From: Utricularia gibba | Lineage: Eukaryota; Streptophyta; Magnoliopsida; Lamiales; Lentibulariaceae | Direction: 5' to 3' | DNA: 64,000 nt | Assembly (NCBI GenBank): GCA_002189035.1 | Contig: NEEC01000007.1 | Location: 124,001-188,000, forward strand | Part shown: positions 55,962 to 64,000 of the stretch, piece after piece | How the letters are laid out: every line of letters begins with the position of its first letter | Numbering within the stretch: the stretch's first letter is position 1 | Position numbers and translations under genes: made by a program | Notes under the pieces: generated by a model | Seen by the model: the letters and a program-made list of their open reading frames with translations, nothing else | Databases searched by the model: none | What the model was told of the DNA's origin: nothing

Positions 55962-56484
55962 GAGAAAGAATCCAGGCAACAGGGATGGTGGTGTTCTCAT
56001 GCAAACAGCATCAACTATTTCAATACTGAGATACTGTGAAATGTCAAAGTTGGCGCTTGGACGCTTCGTCAAGCAACTTGACCATGTGATCCAACAGGGG
56101 CAGCTACTCGCTTAGTCAAGAGGCCTGTACGGGTGATAGGCATAGTATTCGAGAAAATCCAACACGTCAATGCTCAGGTACAGATTTTCTCAGCTTATCA
56201 AAACAAAAGCAAAACTAGATATTGCACTCAGTTAGTATCCAAAACAGTGTTCCATGATTCCCGGAATCATACCAACAACCCAGATTTGTTATGGAGAAGA
56301 ATTCGCTTTGTTGAACTTGGGCGAACCTCAAAGGGTATTTGTAGCGATGAATACCTTTGGGTGTAGAAGGGATTTGCGCCATAACACTTTCGATTGCTAA
56401 CTTAGATAAGAATCATCCCCATGTAATCTTTACATCCATTGGAACCACATCATTCTACAGTCTACATTTGTGAAGTAGTCTAGT
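55962..56484. other. CBL promoter/CLPX 3' UTR spacer
   Basis: About 520 bp between two minus-strand genes. No coding or regulatory motif could be assigned. Confidence 0.45.
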
Positions 56485-59400
56485 TTACAATGCAACGATG
56501 GAAGGAAGCTCATGCTCGGCCTCCAGTGGCTCCCCTTCTGATGATGTCTGTAGAGAAAAAGCTCGTTTCTTTGTGAACTCAACAGTGCGGAATAGGGTAG
56601 GTGAATCAAGAAAAAGGGTACCTTTTTCTGCTGTGACAAATAGCGCTGGAATGCACCATCACCTCGGAGGATTTTCGCACCACATCCACGTGCATGGGAG
56701 CCGACTGATTCTTCATCAACAATTACGGCATCTATCATGTCGTCCCCTGTTCTTACATCAGGAATCTGCACATGAATAAATCATGTTTCAGTGGAGTTAC
56801 TGGGTCGGAGGGGAAAGGGAGTAGGACCACAGACCTCATACATAGCATCCATCAAAACGTTTTCTAGTATGGCCCGTAGACCACGAGCACCAGTGTTCTT
56901 TGTTATTGCTTTTCGAGCTATCAATCTCAATGCCTCCTCTGTGAAGTGTAACTTCACCTGATATCAATCAACAGAAGGTGTACATTAAACCATGTTGAGA
57001 CACAGCCGCATCCAGTTCACACGGCAAGTACACAATTAGCATAGTCACAAGTTACGGAATGGATCATAAGCTTACTCCATTCATGTGAAACAATTTCTTG
57101 TACTGCTTCCCTAAAGCGTTTTTAGGCTCTGTCAAGACCTGGGAATGAATGTGTGGGATTGTTGCCTTAAGCTTCAAACTAAAGAACAGAAACGAGTAGT
57201 GGTAGCTAATAAGCTGAAGAATGGAAATCCAGATCCATGACCCCACGCATTCAAACCTGAACTAATTGATCTTCTGTGAGTGCTAACAAGTTAACAAGTA
57301 TGGGAAACCGACCAACAAACTCGGGTATTAAACCATACGCAATAAGATCGCTGCTTTCAACCTGAACAAAACAAATAGGTAACACAGGTCAGAAAACTTG
57401 TTCAAAGCATCCTACTGAACAAGGCTTCGCTATTAAGCTTACTGTGTCTAGCAAGGATGACGTCACAGCAGCGCTTGTGACTCCAGCTCCTCTCATGTTT
57501 GCACGTACTGGAGCACCAAAGCCGATAGATGAATCATGGCGCCTGGAATACATTGTTGAATGTATTATTTTCAGGAAAAAAAAACTTATCCTGTATGGCT
57601 GATGGTAAAATCACGACCTTTCAGATATTGTCTTTTCCAAGTCAATGAAAGCACCGCCACAGATGAAGAGAATGTCTTTCGTGTCTATCTGCAAAGATAA
57701 GGGAATGTCAATCTCACTGCTGAAAAAAGACACGCACACAATTACTCATTACTTTACCTGAATATTGTCTCCCCGGGGGTGCTTCCTTGCGCCCTTCTCT
57801 GGAACGTTTACCACCTGCAGCAGAAAAAAAGTTTTTTTTTTTTTAATGAACCCAATCAAGAATGCATACTTTCGGCCTATGAATTATAACTGATTACTCA
57901 CCGTGCCCTCCAGCATTTTAAGTAGAGCTTGCTGAACACCTTCTCCAGAAACATCTCTACTAATGTTCATACTTTCGGCCTATGATTTCACCAGAGAAGA
58001 CGCTTCATGATATGGTATTGACTGGTACAGAAAATTCTGGGTATTCTGTTTATAACACCTTTTTAGTAATCTTGTCAACTTCGTCAATGTACACTATTCC
58101 TTGCTGAGCAGCTTGAACATTATAGTCTGCAACCTGAAATTACAAAGACACATAATCAAACAATGAAACCATTAGATACCTTAATGTACAGTCCGCATCT
58201 ACACAGAAATAATCAAAATAAAAGTTTTCTCAAAAACTAGCATAAAAATCTCACAGCAAGCAGCTTGTATAAAATGGACTCTACATCCTCCCCAACATAA
58301 CCAGCCTGTGAAATTAGAGGCTCTTTATCAGCAGTGAATTAATGGGACGTATTAATCATCTAGTCAGATGATCGTGGAGCGTAAAGCAATTTCATGCACA
58401 AGTTTAAACAGCTTGCCTGGGTCAGCGTAGTTGCATCAGCAATCACAAAAGGAACATTTACCAACCGAGCCAGAGTTTTTGCCAGCAATGTTTTCCCTGT
58501 CCTTAAAATTTTATTGAAAGATCACAATGAAACAATACGTGCTATCCAGAAAGAAAAGCATTTATAATGTAGCTTTGTCATGGCATGCAAAACGAGTAAG
58601 GTACAGGATGCTCAAATTCGGGTAATTTTATGAATTCGCATGCAGAACACATGAATTGAATCACAATCCAGATTTCAAAATAAATATTTTTTTCTCCATG
58701 CGCCACTCCAATTGAACCCCCCCTTGATGATGCCAAACAAATCATATCCATCAACTTCGGGATCTCAGAGTTCTAGCAACTGCACAACACCCTACTCTAG
58801 GGAAAAGAGATTACCTGAGCCAGTTGGTCCCATTAAGAGAATGTTACTTTTCTCAAGTTCCACATGCTCATCCTCTGTGGTCCCATTTTTCAAGTCATCT
58901 GTACTTCCTGCAGACCTAACTTTCACATACAACAACTAACATCATAACCCATTTTGTTGTAAACATGAAAGCCAGCAACTATTGGAGATTCCACAAAGCT
59001 AGGGAAAACAAGCAATCACCCTGACAACGAATCGCTATATATCCTTTTATAATGATTGTAAACAGCAACAGAAAGAACCTGCGAGCCATTAAGGAAACAT
59101 GATCAAATCCGGCATGCCAAAAAAACTAACCTTCCCCCTCTTGGCCTTGGCCACTAAAAAACATACCTTTTTAGCTCTCTCTTGCCCTATTACATGTTTA
59201 TCGAGTCCTTTACATATCTCCTTTGGTGTTGGAAAATTCATCCCAAGATTAGAGCCACCCCAGCCCCCATCCTTCCTCCCTCCTCCGTATCCGCCCGATG
59301 AACCAGAAGTATCATTCTCAGCTACCTGAATAATCTTTATCCCAGGTCTCAGAATAATTCCATCAACTCCACCCCCAGAGAGGTGCCAAACCTCTGGCGG

Positions 59401-59685
59401 ATCACCCTGAGAGCTGTAACACACAACTCTCGTATTACTGCTCAACAATTTAAAGAATCTCTTAGCGCTGCCACCATACTCGCCATAGACGGAGGAGGGC
59501 TTGAATGGAGTAAAATAACCCGGTGTGCCAGAACTTGGAGATATGGCATGATGATTGTGATCAAACACGGATCTCGATCGTCTTACCCGACCGACGCGCG
59601 TGCAGTTCTGCAGAAAGCATCTGAACTGTGAGGCAGCACCCGAGGCTACGTGTAGGGATGAATTAGACCTCAGAAATGCGGCCAT
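56485..59685 (-). CDS. CLPX: Mitochondrial CLPX, ATPase subunit of ClpXP
   Basis: Fifteen exons: 59685-59167, 59078-59020, 58915-58815, 58496-58417, 58305-58255, 58133-58059, 57979-57902, 57814-57758, 57688-57618, 57542-57443, 57361-57257, 57138-57076, 56957-56835, 56765-56622, 56547-56485; 562 aa. The N-terminus ([20 protein letters not shown]) is a mitochondrial presequence; no C4 zinc-finger is visible. Core: [20 protein letters not shown], Walker [18 protein letters not shown], the pore-type motif [10 protein letters not shown], Walker [31 protein letters not shown], sensor region [43 protein letters not shown] and [19 protein letters not shown] unfolds substrates for the CLPP2 protease in the matrix. 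Exon 3 uses the AG at 58916-58917, which keeps frame. The donor after exon 4 (CAG/GCAAGC) is GC. Confidence 0.95.
57866..57985. repeat. 18-bp direct repeat flanking a CLPX exon
   Basis: The 18-mer CATACTTTCGGCCTATGA occurs in the intron at about 57865-57882 and again at about 57968-57985, where it covers the start of the AESMNIS exon and its acceptor. The copies are about 103 bp apart and bracket the exon. Confidence 0.75.
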
Positions 59686-61224
59686 CTCGGTACTTTCTAG
59701 AGGTTCACCTACAGAACGTGCAAAGACAGAAAATTTCGATTCAAATCGAAACTCTCAACATGGGTTCGGAAGAGGGAACCCAACTGGGTGGCAAGTTGTA
59801 ATACGGCGGAAATCCTTTGACGGGTGTTTCGAAGTGGAGATGGTTCTGGAGATGACAGAAACTTGGATCGAATACGAGATTTTTTAATTGAGGACGACGC
59901 AACAGAGACGAGAAAGCCTTGTCCCGTTGCAGCAGGACTTGTATTTCTTCGCCATTCCGTGAAACGACGTCGTCAAGGGGCTCTTGGACAGGGATGAATC
60001 ATCATCACCGCAGCATTGGGCTTGGACTTTGGAACGACCCAAAAAGGAGATCCAATTGGCCCAAGAAAAAAACTGGAGGGGTAGTTGGGAACTTTCACAT
60101 CCGCCAATTCATGAGTCATGAGAGGACAAGGCGTCTGTATGTACTGAATTATTGAATTTGAGCAAGAAGATTCTCTTTGTAATGAATTCGTTACAAATGC
60201 GACATGTTTTCTTGTCTCACTTGAATCCAGATGGTATGTACATATAAAAATATTCAGCAGAATGATTCAGCAAAAGAACTTGAGAAGTTTTTTGATTTTT
60301 GAGTCTCTGGTTTGGTTATACCGATCAACGAATGACGTTCTTTTAGTTGGAGTGGAGTTGGGATTTGTTGACTCATCCTCGGAAGTTCGAACGGTCCCTC
60401 CCTTGGGTTGCCCGTCAAACTTGTGTACTCAAGAGTTCATTATAAAGGAAAAAGGAAGGTGGAGTTTCCGCAGCATTTTTTTACTCAAGAGTCCTTCCTT
60501 TCGACGCTCTTATTTCAGCTTTAGGAAGAACGGAAGCAGTTCCCTTTGCAATTCGGGTTCAGTCAAAGTTGCTCGCCCCAAACCTAAAAGCGACTTGGGC
60601 ATTTGCTGGGCCAGTTTCGTGTTGTCGTCTTCTTTAATCATTTTCTTTTTCAAAAATCCGAGGCCTGTGATCGCAAACTGAATGTGGGTGGTCTCATTTT
60701 TCCATCTTTCGGTCTAATAGGACAAAAGTTTGCCTTTATGTGCTTGTGGGTTCTTCGTTGTGCGACACTAAGGATAGTTCAGAATTCTGAAAGGTCAGCA
60801 TTTTAATTGCTTCTAGGTGGCAATGCGAGAGTGGACGAGCAAAAAAGTTTTGTAGAACTGCGTGTTTTTTGGGGGTGAAGTCTTCATTTTTATGTCATTA
60901 TACTGTGGAAATTTTCGTTTGCAATACTCATGGAAGTTAATGTTGTGAATAGAATTCGAGTTTAACTGAAGTAAACAGGCATGGCTTCTACTGCATTTGT
61001 TTCCTCTCATACTGCTTTTCGATTTCAATTTCTGAGTTATCTCTTTCTATGGTTTATCAAGATTGAGATTGAGCTACGGCTGTCCATGCTGTAAGAAAAA
61101 GCCAGAATTTGGATTTGGGGTTGTTCCTTCAACTTTTCTGGAGTTGAAGCTTACAATCTTGGACTAAGGATGAAAATGGTGGTTGCAGGGTAAATAGTCT
61201 CTAGAAGTGGCTACATGTTCCTCA
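59686..61224. promoter_or_regulatory. Divergent CLPX/ABIL promoter and ABIL leader
   Basis: A head-to-head interval of 1.5 kb. The left end is the CLPX promoter. The right half is likely ABIL leader, possibly spliced. A 139-aa open frame (60262-60681) shows no domain and I do not call it. Confidence 0.45.
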
Positions 61225-63010
61225 ATGTCTGAAACTGCTTCAGTGGATGATCCTCGTGAACCACCCAATTACGATGAGGTTTCTATGCAGCAGAGTTTGC
61301 TTTTTTCTCATAGTTTAGAGGTACTTAATCGCTTGGCATATCACTCACACTGTTTTCATTGGTTAGTGCATGAAATCCTAGAAAATCTTTGTTGAAAGGT
61401 GGATTTTTCTAACTGCTGTTATAGTTGTTCAGCATTTTTCTTGTTTTCCTTGTATCTGCAGGATTTGAAGAACCTTAGGAAACAGCTTTATTCAGCTGCC
61501 GAATACTTTGAATTTTCATACACGAATGACGACGAAAAACATGTGTGAGTTGCCCAGAAAGCTGTTGTGCTCAATACTCACCTGCCAAGTATCAATCTAT
61601 GCAGAAAACATGTTCTGCATGCCAAATATCAATCTTTCCTTGCTATATGTAACATGCTGTCTGCTTCTAAAAAAAATGCAGAGTTGTGAACACCTTAAAA
61701 GATTATGCCATTAAAGCCCTTGTGAATACAGTGGACCATTTGGGGTACGTAAGTTACAAGGTAAATGGTTTACTTGATGATAAGGTCGATGAGGTTTCTG
61801 GAGCTGAACTTCGGATCTCCTGCATCCATCAGGTATGCATGCAGTTGTGCTCTACAGACCGAAATTCATTTTGATTCTGATCCTTGTTGCATTTCAGAGA
61901 CTGCAAACGTGCCAGGAGTACATCGAACATGAAGGGATTTCCCAACAGTCATTGCAGATGAACACGCCCAAATACTTCAAAAGATACATTTTGCCGTGTA
62001 ATCTCCCCTTTCCTCTGGATCCATCATCCTTCACTGTTCATAACAACGCATGCAACTCATCTTTTTGTGTGCTTTGCATGTTAAGTGGGAGAGACGGTGC
62101 ATCAAGGTGTTGTGGCGAAATCAAAGCTCGGAGGATGCATGATTCAGGACGAAGTAGAGTGGGATCAATTTAAGAATGGTAATAAAATGACTCTCTCCGA
62201 CGCCATTCCAGCTGCATTTGATAAGCTGTTGATTTTAATGCTTTTCCTACAGCCATTCGAGCAAAGATGCAGGAATCCCTCCTACTCACACAAGTCAGGT
62301 GAGTCTATGTGGAACCATCCATCATCAGATTTGTTTTAACAACCTGTAGTGAGAAAGCTCGACTGTTCACAACTATTTCATTCCAGTAAACGGGTCTCTC
62401 AATCGACTCCTCCATTGAAACTTGCACCCAAGGATGGAAACCTTCCTTTCCCAAGCAACAAGCCAAGCAAAGATTCAGGTCTCTTCTTTGTCTTGCTGAA
62501 AATGTGATGCTGTGCGTGTTGCGTGGATGCCCATGGCCATTCAGATAAAGCTGTTGCATAGCTATTTTGCTTCTGTTTGAGATTGAAGTTCCGTTGCTTT
62601 GATTTTGTGCAATTCAGGGAGGACAGATGCATCGCCGCGCAGGTTTCCTTTTTTCCGGTCGAGCTCACTCTCCATCAAGGCATCGACACCAAGAGCATCA
62701 CGGTCGAGCACACCGAATAAGAGCCGGCCCACCACCCCCGACCCGTCGATGCACCGTCAATTTGTGCGCTTCCCGATCTCATTCTCTCTTCATGCATGCA
62801 CACATCATCGTAGTGATGTTCTCTTGTGTCCTGTTTCAGTACATCTCAGAGCCTCGAAAATCATCATCCGCACAGACGTCGGTGGGTAAAGGGAGCCCTA
62901 AACACAGTGGGGAGCTTTCGAACAAGAGCAGGAACCTTCTAAAATCGCTGCTGTTGCAGCGGAAGTCGAGAAGAGACGATATGCTCTACACCTACCTTGA
63001 TGAGTACTGA
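61225..63010 (+). CDS. ABIL: ABI-like subunit of the SCAR/WAVE complex
   Basis: Nine exons: 61225-61320, 61462-61544, 61682-61832, 61898-61997, 62086-62178, 62253-62298, 62387-62478, 62618-62763, 62840-63010; 325 aa. The start is the ATG of MSETASVDD; the frame extends six codons upstream only from a GTG. The N-terminal half is the helical ABIL region: [54 protein letters not shown] and [14 protein letters not shown]. The C-terminal half is Ser/Pro/Arg-rich and disordered ([25 protein letters not shown]), ending [15 protein letters not shown] and YTYLDEY. ABIL proteins join SCAR, NAP1, SRA1 and BRICK1 to activate ARP2/3 actin nucleation. It is closest in length and layout to ABIL2/ABIL3. All nine exons join in phase. 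Confidence 0.92.
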
Positions 63011-64000
63011 TGGAGAAGGCGGAATGCGTTACAGATTGATGATTCTTCGCTCATGCCCTTTCGGGCTCCATTATGTTCTCATCTTCCTATGAACAGCTCA
63101 GGAAAGAATAGGAATTAACTGGTAGCAGAACTCTGATCAGCCAAAAGGATGAGAAATCCTTTTCCTACATGCAAAATGGGGAACATACGTGACCGCAAAA
63201 CCATATCCTCCCCATCTTTGAGTGTCAGCTTGTGCGTGATGAAGGCTCACATAATCCAACTCCCCCATGCTTGCCTCTAATTTTTATAGCACCACATAAA
63301 CCCTTCACTACCAAACGACTACGTTTCTAGAGTTCAAACAACTTCATATCGTTTCATCCCACAGCAGATGTGAAAAAAAAAGGAACACTGATTTATCCAA
63401 GCCACTGGCTTTAGAATGGGAAAGGATGAAATGCATAGGGCAAAATATAACTGTATTAACATAATAATGACAATACAACGACATAAGCACCAGGAAAGGA
63501 GATATCATTCTCAACATATCCCAAAGTCATCCCAAATTTCATGATGTCCAAATCTGCATACTATAGAAGGATGTATGCAACTTACAAAATGTTCAAACAC
63601 TTCCATGGGTGGAAATCTGTAATTCAGAGTGGAGCGCCGGAGATGACGGCCTCGGAATCACAACTGCAACAATGACAGACTGACTACTGCAATGCAAACA
63701 TGCAAATGGAACCCCAACAGAATGCATGGAACAGGATTACCTATACTAGCCCCCTCCAAGTTTACACGTCAGAGGAAACTAATGACAAACAAGTGCAAAG
63801 TGAACAAGGACAGACACGCGAGGGAATGCATGGATGCACACTATGACAAAACCTACCATGACTATGACAAAACCTACCATGATGCATGTGTAAGAAACGA
63901 TCGGATGCGTTTCAGGGTATTGAAGTATTGCTCAATAAATTGATATACATATATTCCCTGGTTCGGAATTCATCTCGGTCAACCAAATGGCCACCAAGAT
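63011..64000. other. ABIL 3' UTR and unassigned DNA to the window edge
   Basis: Almost 1 kb with no gene recognised. The left part is the ABIL 3' UTR. The right end may be the 3' UTR of a minus-strand gene outside the window. A tandem 21-bp duplication is at 63841-63882. Confidence 0.4.
63841..63882. repeat. 21-bp tandem duplication
   Basis: The unit CTATGACAAAACCTACCATG plus A is present twice without change, back to back. It is a multiple of three but lies in no supported coding sequence. Confidence 0.9.

Noticed and set aside
58815-59078. A frame slip between CLPX exons 2 and 3
   Set aside because: Using the acceptor at GTTAG (58916-58917) instead of the later CTGCAG keeps frame and gives SGSAGSTDD.
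60262-60681. Open frame of 139 aa upstream of ABIL
   Set aside because: No recognisable content; more likely ABIL leader or intron.
63692-63943. Open frame with a DYDKTYH repeat
   Set aside because: The repeat comes from the 21-bp tandem duplication; the rest has no similarity or codon signal.
1-64000. CRISPR array, operon, phage, integron or other prokaryotic system
   Set aside because: Intron-bearing plant genes fill the window; no spaced repeats or prokaryotic gene clusters were found.

Overview
The window is plant nuclear DNA, most likely from a gene-dense angiosperm. Almost every gene is a recognisable plant family: two receptor kinases, a class B heat shock factor, remorin, MinD for plastid division, plastidial pyruvate kinase, a cytokinin response factor, a CBL calcium sensor, and ABIL of the SCAR/WAVE complex. 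Introns are short (often 70-120 bp) with plant GT/AG borders. I see no virus, CRISPR array, intact transposon, tRNA or rRNA. Species cannot be fixed from the sequence.

Layout. 0.1-4 kb: EMS1/MSP1-like LRR receptor kinase (+). 4.4-7.3 kb: HSFB2 (-) and remorin (-). 7.9-9.2 kb: CCHC zinc-knuckle protein (+). 9.2-11.4 kb: gene-poor with an (AC)n array. 11.4-15 kb: SPPL1 intramembrane protease (-) and SRC2 C2 protein (-). 15.9-18.9 kb: unrecognised 908-aa protein (+). 19.7-22.2 kb: CrRLK1L kinase (+). 22.5-23.1 kb: unknown coiled-coil protein (-). 24.3-25.2 kb: MinD (+). 25.5-27.2 kb: GH28 polygalacturonase-like protein (+). 27.4-30.3 kb: ERdj2/Sec63 (-). 32-34.8 kb: MAKR (+) and reticulon (+). 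35.3-38.9 kb: WDR91 homologue (+). 39.5-42.7 kb: plastidial pyruvate kinase beta (+). 43.2-44.1 kb: DUF3143 protein (+). 45.3-46.3 kb: CRF (-). 46.9-47.3 kb: decayed ATX-type SET gene tail (+). 47.9-48.8 kb: SFT2 (+). 49.1-51 kb: CCT protein (-). 52.5-53.7 kb: decayed BOBBER/NudC gene (-). 54.9-56 kb: CBL4-like sensor (-). 56.5-59.7 kb: mitochondrial CLPX (-). 61.2-63 kb: ABIL (+).

The genes do not form one pathway; this is ordinary eukaryotic gene order. It does carry conserved synteny. The CrRLK1L/MinD pair, and the series MAKR, PKP2, CRF, ATX remnant, CCT, BOBBER remnant, CLPX, recall neighbourhoods on Arabidopsis chromosome 5 (from memory). Both pseudogenes lie at the expected positions of their functional counterparts and keep introns, so they look like gene loss after duplication.

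Two other signals stand out. First, at least seven otherwise intact genes are each broken by a single-base indel in or next to a short homopolymer, which looks more like consensus sequencing error than biology. Second, about five of roughly 92 modelled introns appear to use GC instead of GT donors. I found no convincing new biological system.
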